Positions 28,126 to 40,373 of a DNA stretch of 64,000 nt are shown one piece after another. Below the pieces are notes generated by a model, which made no database searches, was not told the origin of the DNA, and worked only from the letters and a program-made list of their open reading frames with translations. Each line of letters starts with the position of its first letter. Within the stretch, counting starts at the first letter, position 1. Both the position numbers and the translations under genes were made by a program. The stretch comes from Paragordius varius (lineage: Eukaryota > Nematomorpha), in contig OZ176052.1 of NCBI GenBank assembly GCA_964247055.1, forward strand, positions 4,774,001 through 4,838,000, read 5' to 3'.

Positions 28126-29008
28126 ATTAATATCATATAATGTTTATTTTAGATAATGTAATACAAAATTATTTGTAAAAACCCGCAAAAACTCTTGAGG
28201 CACTGATTTAAATAAAGCTGTGCAATATTTGTCGTGTGCGGCAAAGATGGGTATCAAAAAATAAATGTTGATAAATTAAATATCATTCGATAGTTAAAAG
28301 CTTTAGGATAATAATTAACAAAATAATATATGCGGTTTAAATACTAGAAAAAAAGTTGTCTTCATTTTTTATTAGCCAAAATCAAAAAATCGTATTTTTT
28401 TTGCATATTAGGTCAAATAAGTTTTAATACAATAGATGATGTCAACCAAATTTTATTTGTTTTAATATAGCATAAAGATAATTCTAAACGCAAAATATTA
28501 TCGACAAAGATATTAAATTTCGGAGGGCCATAGGAAGATTTTTAAGAAAATTAGCAAAAAAATTGCACTTAGTCGTCGAATTCGTAATTTGGAAAAAGAT
28601 AATTTTTATAAAGACAATCATATCACTAGACAAATTTAACTTTTTTTTACTGCCATATTTGAAAATTTAAATTTAATTAATTATAATGTTCTGAATCTAA
28701 AAATTATTTTGGCCCATGTAAGGATTTTAAGAAAATTATTATTTTGTTAAAAAAGAATGAAAAATTGGAAACTTGATCAAATATTTCATAAGATAGAAAA
28801 AATTGAGAATAACAAACTAATAAGATTAAAAAAAGCATAAGAAACTGTATCTTTCACATATAAATATATTTAATAAGCTTTTATTAAAATTCTTACATAG
28901 AAGCAAAAGTTAAATTTTTTGTTTTATTTGCGAGCTTATCAAAAACATGTATAATTATATCCGAATGTAATGATAACATGATTAATTAATAGATTAAAGT
29001 ATCAGCTG

Positions 29009-29009
<1 letters not shown>
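28126..29009. other. Intergenic, one orphan TIR-like end
   Basis: At 28626 the word CACTAGACAAATTTAAC resembles the end of the 25947 element, but no matching right end was found. Otherwise featureless. Confidence 0.35.

Positions 29010-29040
<31 letters not shown>
29010..29040. repeat. (TA)n microsatellite
   Basis: An uninterrupted run of alternating T and A. Confidence 0.9.
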
Positions 29041-29041
<1 letters not shown>

Positions 29042-29556
29042 GTTTTTGTCCAAATTTAATTTTATCTTAAAATTATTATCCAATTTAAGTACATCAGTGG
29101 CGAAAAACCCAAACCAAATTTATATCAAAATCTATATTCCTTGTATTTATATTTTTTATTGAACGAGATGGATATGGTAAAATTAAAATTTATTTATAGA
29201 CGACGCCACTAGACGGCTGTCACTGAACCACTATTGACTGGTGTATGGAAGGGAAGCAAGGGACGTCTTTTGTGGACAGTGGCGATGTGGGTATGCTACA
29301 CCCTTTTCGTGATACACCTTGATCATTTAAAATGGCTAAAATGCATCGAAAAATCTTTTGAGGTCTGAAAATTAATGCCTTCTCTACGAAAAATATCTGA
29401 TAATTGCTTGGTTTAATATATCATGTATTATATTAACGCTCTTTTTGGTTTATATGAATCAGATTTAACATAGATTGTGGGGAAATATATTATGCTAAAT
29501 AAATCTTTAAATAAACAGTTTGAATCACATTATTGCAAATATATAACATAAATTAA

Positions 29557-29780
29557 TTATTTATTATGATACCAGATGAAATCAGATAACATATTTATAA
29601 TATTGTTCTTGTTATATCTTTTTTCGAATTTTTTCAAATCTTGGTGCATCCTTTCAGCAACCTGATCTGAAATGCAATTAAATGGAAATTGGACAAATTG
29701 TGCGTCAATCATATGGATTTTCATTCTCATTTGACAAGCTACATTTGGAATACTGATATACCCATATTCTAAAACTTCTT
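29557..29780 (-). pseudogene. Fragment of a transposon-associated protein family
   Basis: Minus-strand reading CQMRMKIHMIDAQFVQFP, then SDQVAERMHQDLKKFEKRY, then NMLSDFIW. I recognise the pattern SDE-GERFHQD-MEKRYQG-MADYCW from uncharacterised repeat-encoded animal proteins. Only this piece survives. Confidence 0.5.
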
Positions 29781-30152
29781 ATGAGATTCTCTGCCAATTC
29801 TTCACATCGTGCGACTTGTATGATCCTATAATTATAAAATAAATAGTTAAAAATCCATAATCAAACTTTTGCATACATTAAATGATTTCTTCTCTTTCTC
29901 AGTTTATTGTTTAATAAAGGAACTATATATATTTTTTTGATCATCGGACCCGTTGCCACTCCAGCCTCTGATTTAGCCGTGGTGAGTTTAAACTGTTTTT
30001 TCAAAGTTTTTTATGAAAACTGAAAAAACTCCCAATAAAACATGTAAGTTGGGAACGTATGCCTTAATCGATAAGCGGTTCCTCTACACAATTATTCATT
30101 CCCATTGTGAAGGTTCTGGAACCTTAATCTTTTTTATGTAATGTAGAGCACG

Positions 30153-30447
30153 CCCCCTACTATTCCATTGGCAATACAGGCAGTGGTAATTAGGCCTTGA
30201 AATTGATATTGTTGAATAAACAGGGTAACAAATATCCTTTAATAATTGGGTATTCCAGGGCTGCTAAAAATCCTATAAACTCTTTAAGAGTTTTTTTGAA
30301 TCTGTAAATTATATAAGGGAGCAATGGAACGTGCTTGGTGATTAAGTAGTTAAAAAAATAACATTTAGGTGCTTTTGATGCATGCATGCTTGCAGGGTGG
30401 GTGGAATTTCTAAATACCACTGCCTGTATTTTGTGGAATAGTAGGGG
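30153..30447. mobile_element. Small TIR element (~295 bp)
   Basis: Inverted ends: CCCCCTACTATTCCA with ATACAGGCAGTGGTA on the left, and TACCACTGCCTGTATT with TGGAATAGTAGGGG on the right. Confidence 0.7.
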
Positions 30448-30770
30448 AATAAATGTCATTTTCTGAAAAGAAAGCTAAGCTATAATCTATCAAAGTTTAA
30501 AATTCATATTGTAATATCCAAATTTGGCGTTTAAAATATGCGAAATAGCCCTTTTACAAGGCCAAAATTTGGGATTTTTTACATCTAAAAATTTCATCGG
30601 GATACTTTTTATGGACATTGTGTAATTGATTTTTAACCAATTTTTAAACCAGTAGTTACCACAATAAGCTTTAGTCTACAAATCTAATTCCATGTTTAAA
30701 TCTACAAAAAAATCAAAATAAAATGAAGTTTTAAAACTTGGCTCCATATATCGTTTCAGTTTTTATATCT

Positions 30771-31234
30771 AACACTTCATTACCTTTTAACTTTTTGTCT
30801 TAGTTAACACATAGTTTTATACCCTAGAGATCTAAAATAAATTACTGCTTTTTGGTTAAAATTTAATTATCAAACATTGTTCTAATTATTAGAAGAAAAA
30901 AGCCTTTATTTTTTACTTTTGTGACTTCCTTAGTCTAAAATCGGGACAACTCCAAAACACGATTCTAACAGCTGATATTAAATTAAAATATAAATGTTGC
31001 TGGTAAAATGTAGTCTGAAAGTTTTTTAAAGTTATTTATTTACATTTTTTAACCATAACATACATTTATTTGCCTATTGCATTAGCCATTACAATTTTCT
31101 TTTTGGAAATATTTTTTGTTTAATGCGCCTAAAAGGCTAAAGAAACATATTTTAAAATTCGGCTTAATTTGAAAACTTTTTAAGATATTAATCGTTCTAA
31201 GATATAAAACATTTCCAAAAGGTCATGGAGTGTT
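30771..31234. mobile_element. TIR element, AACACTTCATTACC family, copy 1
   Basis: Left AACACTTCATTACCTTTT and right AAAAGGTCATGGAGTGTT are inverted repeats. The interior matches the copy at 50953 (for example CGGGACAACTCCAAAACACG). A related pair of ends occurs around 31463 and 31655. Confidence 0.6.
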
Positions 31235-31239
31235 GAAAA

Positions 31240-32160
31240 CTCGTAAATTATATTCCACCAAAATTAGAAATTTCAAGTAAAAACTAAATAGGGTTATAAT
31301 AAAGCATTTATATTTTATCAGCTCAGCTCTTTTACGTTTATTTAAAAAAAATAATATTGCGATTATTATAAAATCTTTAGGACCTGCAAAATAAAAAAAA
31401 ATAAAATTTTGTTTTGCTTTGTATTGGGTATATAACATTTTCTAGCATGTATATACTTTATGACCTTTTGGAGTAGTGATATATCCGTGTATTGACATTT
31501 TTATACCTTAAAAAATATTTTAGCTATTAGGCCAAATTATATGTTTTCTACAGCCTTTTAGGACTATAAAAAAATTGTTTAAATCAAAATTTTATAATCT
31601 TCATCTAAATGGTATTTTATTAACTTACCAATATGTCATCGCGGACAAAAATGAGAAAAGGTCATGAAGCGGTAAATTATCATTTTTTTTGGATATGACG
31701 CCATTACCAAAATAAATTAAATGCTTCTTAGGCTAAAATAAAATCTTCTCAAATCTTGCGTTTATTTATCCGAAAATATATTTTTAGATTTTTAATGGTG
31801 ATGAAAATTTTTTATAAACTTATAATAATTTATTTAATTTACACCAATGGTACTTAAACAGCGGACAACCGACAGTATGCGGCTATAAATGTTTTTCATA
31901 TCCCTAAACTATTTACCAAATTTTTTATATACTTATTATTACAATTATCTCCGATTTCGTCAAACAGCTATGATATTTTTGCCGGTATTATATGGTGTGT
32001 GGCCCTTGTGACAAGATAAATATTTTTTGCGGTATATGAAAAAAAATAAAATATATTTTTAAATTATACTTAAGCAATTATTAAAATGTGGAATAATTTA
32101 TTTTTTATTACATATTCTGATGCTAATTACAATCACCATAGTTTGATTTTTTACATTTAT
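31240..32160. other. Intergenic upstream of RPL18A
   Basis: Contains AAAGGTCATGAAGC / GACCTTTTGGAGT words related to the 30771 family, about 31463-31665. No gene, and no clear promoter element. Confidence 0.35.
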
Positions 32161-32186
32161 TTTTTCTTCATTGTTCGGTTCTTCCT
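32161..32186 (+). promoter_or_regulatory. Pyrimidine-rich (TOP-like) leader of RPL18A
   Basis: A C/T-rich tract directly before the ATG, as expected for the 5' terminal oligopyrimidine leaders of ribosomal-protein mRNAs. The transcription start is unknown. Confidence 0.35.
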
Positions 32187-32944
32187 ATGAAGTTTCGTGG
32201 TGATTTAAAGGAATTCGTTATTGTTGGGAGGAAAATCCCCAAAGGAAAAGAAAGGACTCCTATCTATAAAATGAGAATTTTTGCTCCTGATAAATTAATA
32301 GCTAAATCTAAATTTTGGTATTTTGTTGCAAAGCTAAAAAAGGTTAAAAAGAGTCATGGTGAGTTGTTGGATATCAAACAAGTAATTTTTTTCATAATTC
32401 AGGTTGTTGAAAAAAAACCGCTTAAGGTTAAAAATTTTGGAGTATTGTTGAAATATGAATCGCGCAGTGGAATACACAACATGTATAGAGAGTACCGAGA
32501 TTTGACTGCTGCTGGAGCCGTAACCCAATGCTGTAATTTCCAATCTCTTTTATTTTGATATGCCAAAATTATATTTGTAAATTATAGATAGAGATATGGG
32601 AGCACGTCACAGAGCCAGAGCAAACACCATACAGATAATTAAGGTTGATGAGATACCTTCAACAAAATGCCGTCGCCCTAACATTAAACAATTTCATGTA
32701 ACAATATTTTTCAATTATACAAAATAGTGCCGTTTTTTAGGTTAGTAGAGTTCTCTCTTTGGCTTAGTGACCGGCACTTACATAACCTTTTTTTAGCTGG
32801 ATATATTTGATTTTATCACGATATATTTACACTAAAATTTACATTATATAGAATAGCAAGATTCGATTTCCACTACCACATCGTGTCATCTTGCAAAAAA
32901 ATCGGAGTTTGTTTGCGCTACATCGACCCAAGACATTCTTCTAA
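32187..32944 (+). CDS. RPL18A: 60S ribosomal protein L18a (eL20), complete
   Basis: Structural protein of the cytosolic large ribosomal subunit. Four exons: 32187-32381, 32403-32532, 32588-32697, 32852-32944. They give 175 residues, against about 176 in human. Diagnostic stretches are [56 protein letters not shown] and the C-terminus HRPKTFF. The first intron is only 21 nt and keeps the frame open. It is recognised because the family reads QVFEKSPL across this point, and removing the 21 nt gives QVVEKKPL, while keeping it inserts seven foreign hydrophobic residues. The second intron (55 nt) is required to join QC-Y-RDMG. A polyadenylation signal AATAAA lies at 32951, a few bases after the stop. 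The start ATG follows a pyrimidine-rich tract. Confidence 0.96.
32382..32402 (+). other. 21-nt intron in RPL18A
   Basis: Begins gtaatt and ends attcag. It is a multiple of three with no in-frame stop, so it is invisible to ORF finding. Removal restores the conserved QV-EK-PL junction of eL20. Confidence 0.88.
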
Positions 32945-32950
32945 AATTTA

Positions 32951-32956
32951 AATAAA
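32951..32956 (+). promoter_or_regulatory. Polyadenylation signal AATAAA of RPL18A
   Basis: Canonical hexamer 7 nt after the stop. Confidence 0.6.
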
Positions 32957-33034
32957 TTACGTAATATATATTATGTTTATACTTATTTCTAAAACAATAA
33001 TTTTTAGAAAAATATAATATAATTGTATGATTGT

Positions 33035-33760
33035 AAATAGAACCGGGCGATTCCTGAAATTTTGGAACCGAGGTGGTTCTTGAACAAGTGGAACCGGAAC
33101 CCCGTTGGTTTTTTAAAAATTTAGTGGTTCCGGAACCGGTTTTTACATTTAGGTTCCTGACATTTGATTAAATGATTTTTACAAAATTATTATAATAATC
33201 CAACCAAAATATTAACAATTATATAAAATAGTGTAGCATAATAAATAAAACAAATTATAAAAATATAATAGGAAAATGTATAAGTACAAACGTATATAAT
33301 GAGTTTTAAACTAAGTATGACATAATTCTTTATTTTAAAAATCATTGCACTAAGCAATACGCTGTTCAAACTGCTTTTCTTGTCTTTTTATATGAAATAA
33401 AGGGTGAAAAAACTCATTTCAACGGGGACCTATATATACGAACATATGTATTATTAGTTTTTTTGGAACAGCCGAATCACCAAAATTGAGAGAATATCGC
33501 TAATATAATATTAGCCGCTTAGTTTTAAATATGTAGTGGTACAATTAAATTTAAATAATAAAATAAAATTTTTATAATAATAATCATATGGGAACCAGTA
33601 ATTTAGGGGGTGGAGCCAGAACCGGGTTGGTTTTAAAAATTTATAGATAGAACCAGGGGTTCCTGAAATTTTAAAATCGGTACCGGGGTGGTTCCCGGGG
33701 AAGCGGAATCGGGACCGCGTTGGTCAGAAACCGGGTTCTGGTTCCAAGCCCTGTTAATTA
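33035..33760. repeat. GAACCGG-rich repeat with internal direct duplication
   Basis: Blocks 33040-33113 and 33650-33723 are direct repeats (AGAACC, GGTTCCTGAAATTTT-like, GTGGTTC, GTTGGT). They are rich in GGTTCC / GGAACC in an otherwise AT-rich setting. No ORF is seen. It is probably a non-autonomous mobile element. Confidence 0.55.
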
Positions 33761-34222
33761 TACTTAATTATTGACACGGTTACGTAATAGTCATTCATGT
33801 ATTTTAGTTAATAGTTTCTATTTAATAAATTTATTTACAAAAGGAAATTATATGATAATTCATTCTTTAGAAAATATACCTTACAAATTTCAAAACAATG
33901 TTTTTTAGTATTCAAATATTATAACAATGCGAAAAATCAAGCTTTACAATAATCTTTAGCATTAAAGCTTAATTTAGATCTCATGTTCTCCATGAATTAC
34001 TGTCGGGATGAATACCAATTTTGTAGAAATCAGTTGAATCGCTGTTTTTTACAATTCAGTCAATTTTGATAGAATGAATTATACTATAATATTATAGTTC
34101 CTAGATCGGTAAAAATATCTCAGAAACACAAAAATAATACTACCAACAGAATATATTTGTAAATAAATTTATAGGAAGCAAAAATTTTCTCGTATGAGAG
34201 ATGGTCTTTTTATAGATTAGAT

Positions 34223-36312
34223 TAGTGGTACTCAAAAATTCCACAGCTATTTGACATATGCACATATTTATACTCTATATCAAGACAATGAGTTTTTTGC
34301 GGATCGCATGTAAATCCAGCTAAAGTCGTTTTGCACCATTTAGTTTAAAAAATTAAAATTTGATAACAACATTTATTTTGATATTAACCAATAATTTTTG
34401 ACAAATTAGGTTTCGCCTCATGACAGGCCAATCTTAATACGTCGTCCAATCATCGGTTACGCGATTTCAGTGTGTATTCTTGACATACTTTATTTTTGAA
34501 TATGCCGTCTCACACTAAGTTTAGGCAAAAAAAGTTAGGATAACTTGAGCACATTTTTTTATATCATATTTATTTGGCACATCTTGCCAAAACTATAATC
34601 TTTCTTCTCTACGATTCTCCTTGAATATAGCATCTAAATCGGAATCATTTTTAAAATCTACGAATTCTTCAAATGCGCCTGATCAAAACCGAAATGCTTA
34701 TGTTGCTTAATATTGTATATATCCATATGCCATGGATTTTTAACAAGCATTCTTAAAATTTCTTAATTCATCTGAATTTCATCTCATTAGATAAAAATGT
34801 TGAATGATTGCCAATTATTAAATTAATCTCCGCGGTAAATTCCATATTTTTTCATGAATCCTTTTAAGTGTTGGAAAATATTGGAGTGATTTTTAAAATC
34901 TTGTTTATATATTATTTATATTTTTTAAAGCAAATATTTTAGCAAATTGGGTTATTATTTGCTCCTTTAAAGACTTGTATTAATAATACAAAATTTACTA
35001 ATGTCGCAAAGGTAGAATAAAACACACCATTTGTCACTATTAATTTCCTGGTCAAACTTTCGTTATCTTTTATAAATACTAGAATTCATGTCTTAAAGCA
35101 AAAAATCTATTTAATACTTTGCTAAGGCTTAACCATCTCACAGCGGTATACAAAAGAATATAATCAATCCCACTGTGGATATTTTCAGAAGGTTTTAGTT
35201 ACGGCGGTTGAATTCTCTGCCACGGATGTGGTTAACTATATCCACAACCGTTTTAATTAATGAATTGAGTGATTCATCTTTTACACGCGAAACCAAGTTT
35301 GCTGATGAATAAAGCAGTGAAAGGATAAAATATTTTGCAAATTATATTTGTTTTCAAAAGAGTGATACTAAAATATTTACAGTTTTTAAAGTCAATGTTG
35401 TTAAAAATATATTTAGACATATCTTCAATGCGTCGATCACATGTTGAATCAGAAAGTTGAAGCTTTTTAATTTGCCTCATGATTTGATCTTTATTATTGA
35501 ATTTATCAAATAAAAAAGTGCAACTATTTATTAGACATTCTTCTATTAGTTGGGAATCAGTAAACGGTTTCATATTTTTTCCTAAAATATAGCAAATTGC
35601 ATACGAAGCTATGTCACAGCTTTTTCCTGGGAGAAAGCTATGGACATAATAGATATTTCTTTCTGGTATAATCCTTAATCTTTTAATATTTTCCGTTTCT
35701 TTCCTCATGATTTCTGGTAATTTATGAAAATGATGGATTGTATTATGTCTTTCAATATTGCACTTACCTATAAGGCAGCTAACAACATTTTTATTTAAAG
35801 CGACAAAGAATTTTTCTTCCCGTTTTTTTAAAGGAAAGATTTTTATCGGATAATTTACGTCTTTTAGCATTAGATGTCATCCTTTGTATTTATGTAATAT
35901 TATGTGTATATTTATTCAAAAAATAGGAATATAATTTGAATTATGCTATAAAAAAACAGGTCGGAATTTTATGATGTTGATTTGAAGAATATTTTATTGG
36001 AATGAGTTATAAAAATGATGTAGGATAGCAATGAATAGAATATGTAGATGCAAGTTTGGGTGAAAGGCCTGCTTAAATACAAAAAAGGAATGCAATAAAT
36101 ATTTCAAAATAGAAAAGAAAATAGAATACAGAAACAACGTGTGCCAAATTAGGGAAATTTTATACATTTCACATTGGGTAAAAAAATAAAGTTACCAAAA
36201 TTATATCTAAGTAAAATAAACTAATAACTTTTAAATTCAAAAAAATAATTTTAGTATCAATATGGTCATAGGGCATTAAAGCACTTTTAGGGCCGCGGTT
36301 TGAGTACCGCTG
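34223..36312 (-). mobile_element. hAT transposon with both ends and an exact target duplication
   Basis: Terminal inverted repeats TAGTGGTACTCAAA and CAGCGGTACTCAAAC (the latter read inward on the minus strand from 36312). The element is flanked by a perfect 8-bp duplication GATTAGAT at 34215-34222 and 36313-36320, the hAT hallmark. Length is about 2.1 kb. It contains a decayed minus-strand transposase. Confidence 0.88.
34400..35870 (-). pseudogene. GTF2IRD2/ZBED-like hAT transposase, decayed
   Basis: The open N-terminal part (35274-35870, 198 codons) shows a degenerate BED-like Cys/His segment, then AICYILGKNMKPFTD and DRRIEDMSKYI, as in the GTF2IRD2-type group. Further along the minus strand, pieces match VNYIRGREFNRR, RCEMVKPLSKVLNRFF-like text and the C-terminal dimerisation word CETAYSKIKYVKN. 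Stops and frameshifts after 35274 make it inactive. Confidence 0.8.
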
Positions 36313-36320
36313 GATTAGAT

Positions 36321-37439
36321 AATAAGGCGGAATGATTGTATACGATGCCATCTTTAAGCTTAGTTTTTATTTTTCAAATTTTTATTAGACATAACTCTCC
36401 CCAACTAATTATCTAACAGTAACGTTAAAGGTAGCTAAATTTTACTTGTAGCATTACGATTCCTCATTCTTATATCTTAACGCATTACAGTGATAACATA
36501 CTACTATCGTCGCACCGATGTTATCATACTAGATCAAATTATGTATTGCAGAAGGGTATACCATAGTATTCGAGTTTATTTCTATGAACATAACAATTTG
36601 TAAAAACAGGATTCGGCAACGGCAAGTGAGCAGCCCATATGAAGCTTCACCGCGGCCCACATAATCATATAAAAAATTTTAAAATAACATATATCTTGAG
36701 CTTTTGATTGATAATGTTATTCGTATTTTTTCAAAAAATCATTTATATGCCTCTTAATTCACTATTTCAAAAATTGTAAAATAAATTTTGCTTATTTTCA
36801 CATTAGGTTGGTTTAGTTACATTTGAATAAGTTCTGGTTGGCAAAGCCTTTGTTTTAAACTAGCCCTTTCAATTAGCTGCTTTTTCGAATTACTTTTTTT
36901 GAAAAAAAAATACACCTAAATATCTATAAGATTTTTCAGTATATTTACATATATATTCGTACCGATCCTACTTATGTATTTGGGTAATATTTATTGCTCT
37001 GCGCTTTTTTATATGTAAAATACGCCTTCAAATAAAGATATCATGTAAAAATATTTCTGGGGGCAAATGGAATCATAAATAATTATTTTTTTCCCTTGAA
37101 TTCATACCCCGCTTCAGTAAAATTTTGTTATAAATTAAATTTTTAAGCCATTTTTTCGGAAAACATATTTTTCCATGTCAAAATTTATCATATATTAAAT
37201 AATGTTTAACGCAAAAACTCGGCTGGCCATTATTTAAGAGAACTTGCCCATTTTCTTATAAACCTGAAAATTTGAGACTTCTAAATCCCGTATTTAAAAT
37301 TTTAATAAAAGTTTTAGAATGATGTGTACTTTGTTCAAAAATTTAATTTTTAGCGATATATTGTTGCTACTTCTTAATGATATTATTACGCTTTAAGATA
37401 AAAAGTTTTTTATATATATAACAATTGCTTTTCAAGAGT
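36321..37439. other. Intergenic, weak hAT-like traces
   Basis: A GGATTCGGCAAC...CCGCGGCCC stretch near 36608-36660 is mildly hAT-MITE-like. The rest is featureless AT-rich DNA. Confidence 0.3.
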
Positions 37440-37934
37440 GTACTTTAGCACTTCAAATTGGTAATTGGTCCTTTAATTCAAGTTATTTCTTGATCATTTC
37501 GAGTTTATTGAACAAAGTTGGTCCTTGGACATTTCATGTTGGTCCTTGAGCATATTTGTTTTGCTTTTAATTTGTTAATCAAACCATGTATATATCATAT
37601 TTCTTTAACCTATTATATTTCTAAATTTTTAAATGATCATCGACTTTTTTGTATAAAAACCATAATATATTTTCTTACATAAAATATTTTAATACCAATA
37701 AAATTTTAACGCGTAGGATGAAAGATTTTTCGTTAATAACATTAATTTTCTAATATTATTGTTTAATTGGAAAAAAATGGTTGGAAACAAAGAAGCTGTT
37801 AATGGAAAAGGTTATATTTTAAATAAAAGTTATAATAAACAAAGATATTTGGTTAAAATATAAATAAAATAGATAATTACATTCGAAAATTACGGTTAGT
37901 GGTCAAGGACCAACTTAAGTGTTCAATCAACTTA
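37440..37934. mobile_element. TIR element just upstream of the LINE
   Basis: Left AGCACTTCAAATTGG with TTGGTCC. The right end is the inverse, GGACCAACTTAAGTGTTC. Additional GGTCCTTGGACA words near the left end are also echoed. Non-coding. Confidence 0.55.
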
Positions 37935-37937
37935 AAA

Positions 37938-40373
37938 AGACATAGAGGACTTTTATGCAACGTTGCAAATAGTTTTGGATGAAACGAAGAAAGGAGATAT
38001 GATTATCATAGGAGGGGATTAGCAAAGTCGGTAGAGGTAGAGTAGATCAAATAGTTGGCCCATATGGATTGGGAGAACGAAACGAGGCCGGTGAAGCACT
38101 GATCAATTTTTGTCAAGAAAATGAGATGATGATAACCAACACATGGTTTCCACAACACAATAGGAGGTTGTACACATGGACCTCTCCATGTGGTAAATAT
38201 AAAAACCAAATTGATTACATAATATGTCCTCAAAAATGGAAAAGCTCTATAATCGATACCAAAACAAGCAAAAGCAGCGATAGTAACCAAAATCAAACTT
38301 AAAATAATTAAAAATAAGGTTAAGCAGATATATAGATATGACACTCGGAACATTCCAAATAGTTTTAGAACAGAAACAAAAGACAGATTAGAAAATTTGG
38401 ACAGTGAATGTAGCTCAGAACAATTATGGGGAACGATAAAAAATGTTGTTAATGAAGTGGCAAAAGAAAAAGTGCAGAGAGTAAAGAGGAAAGATAACAA
38501 ATGGATATCAGAAAAGAGTTTAGAGATAGAAGAAAAGAGGAGAAAAGCTAAATTAAGAGGTGATAATAAAATGGTAAAATTATATAACAAAGAATTTCAA
38601 CGACAAACAAGGAAGGATTATGAAGATTTCCTTAATAAACAATGTCTGGAAGTGGAATTAAATAACAAAAAAGGATTAATGCAACCAATGTTCCAGAAAC
38701 TGAAGCAAATGACTCATAAACCTTTTATATCATCCCAAAAGATTAAAAAAGAGAATGGCACCATATTGTGCAAACAAACAGAAGTACGAGAAAGATGGAA
38801 GGAATACACCCAAAAACTCTATCAGGCTCCTCAAACAAAGGTGTTGCAATTAAAAGAAGAAGAACGTGATCTAGATATATTAAGAGGGGAGGTTGAATTA
38901 GCCTTAAAACAAATTCCTAACAACAAAGCGACGGGATTAGACAATATCCCAATAGAGTTCATAAAAGCTATTCCCGTTGAAAAGTTACACCAGTTATGTC
39001 AAAAGGTGTGGGAAACATGTGAGTGGCCAAACGATTGGGCATCATCTGTATATCTCCCAATATATAAAAAAGGAGATGTACTCCAATGCGAGAATTATCG
39101 GAACATATCTCTTATTAGCCACGCTAGTAAGGTCTTACTAAAAGTAATACAAAACAGAATGCACAGTATCATACAGACAGAAATACCAGAAAATCAAGCC
39201 GGATTTATGAAGGGAAAAAGCACAAGAGACCATATCTCAAACATGAGAAGGATAATGGAAACATCAAAAGAGTTCCAGAAAGAATTATACATGTGTTTTA
39301 TTGATTACAGACAAGCATTCGATTCAATTAACTATGACTCCTTGTGGGAAACATTAAAGTTAGTAGGGGTATCGTCTCACTTAATAAGATTGATTAGCTC
39401 ACTGTATGTAAAACAAAGAGCGATTATTAGAACACCAGCGGGGGACACAGACGAAATACCAATCTTGAAAGGAGTCAGACAAGGGTGTTGCTTATCCCCT
39501 TATCTGTTCAATATGTGCACAGAAATGATAATGAGGAAGTTGGATGGTAAAAATATTGGAGTAAGAATAGGAGGGAGAACAATCAATAATTTAAGGTTTG
39601 CAGACGATACCACTCTTATAGCTGAAAGTGCAAATGATTTGAAGGAATTGATTGAAGAGATTCGAAAGGAAAGTTTATGGTCTTAGGCTTAATCCTAACA
39701 AAACCAAAATATTATGTACAGGAAAAAAGCCTACAATTATAATAGAAGGAGTAGAAATAGAAATAGTTAAACAGTTAACGTTTTTGGGCGCAATAATTTC
39801 AGAGGATGGGTCTTCAACTCCTGACATCAGAAAGAGAATAGGATTGGGTAGAGAAGCGATGACCAAATTAATAAAGATTTGGAAAAACAAAAGCGTAGGA
39901 GTTGAAACCAAAAAAAGATTACTCTACTGTTTCGTTCTCCCGGTCACCACATATGGATGTGAGAGTTGGACTCTCAGAAAAAAGGACAAAGAAAGGCTCA
40001 TGGCTTTTGAAAGGAGCTGCTGGCGTAGGATGCTAGGATACACCTGGAAGGATAAAATTAAGAATGAAAATCTAACTACAGAAATAAAACCTAAAACAAA
40101 CATCATGGAGATAATTCTAAAAAGAAAGTTAACATATTTTGGTCATGTCATGCGATCGAATTCTCTGGAGAAAGATACAATGTTTGGGAAGGTAGAAGGG
40201 CAAAGGAAACGAGGCCGACCACCGATGAGGTGGTTGGATATGATAAAAGAAGAGACCAAAATGACACTGAAAGAGCTCAATATAGCGGTTAAAGATAGAA
40301 AAAAATGGAAAGAAATAGTTAAAACTATATTTAAAAAGTCGTTTACGACTTAGGAAAAACCAACCAACCAACC
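37938..40373 (+). mobile_element. RTE/BovB-like LINE, 5'-truncated
   Basis: Order: end of an APE-type endonuclease (37940-38300; NEAGEALINFCQENEMM, RRLYTWTSPCGKYKNQIDY), RT (38397-39686; FIDYRQAFDSIN, GVRQGCCLSPYLFN, LRFADDTTL), and a C-terminal region (39652-40353; YGCESWTL, FGHVMRS, RKRGRPPMRWLD). About three frame disruptions are visible. One base is out of register near 38015. A small deletion near 38270 removes the endonuclease GSDH segment. A one-base shift occurs near 39660. The 3' end is a short CCAA-type simple repeat (40357-40373). The N-terminal endonuclease half is missing. Confidence 0.85.

Noticed and set aside
29090-29300. CAGTGGCG words at 29091 and 29275 with CGCCACT at about 29205 as hAT ends
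   Set aside because: The inverted match is only 7-8 nt with no target duplication, which is too weak to call.
30190-30459. 89-codon minus-strand frame
   Set aside because: It almost fills a small TIR element and includes the terminal repeat, so it is not a likely gene.
38006-38590. 194-codon minus-strand reading frame over the LINE
   Set aside because: It is the complement of the LINE endonuclease/RT region, which has clear motifs on the plus strand.
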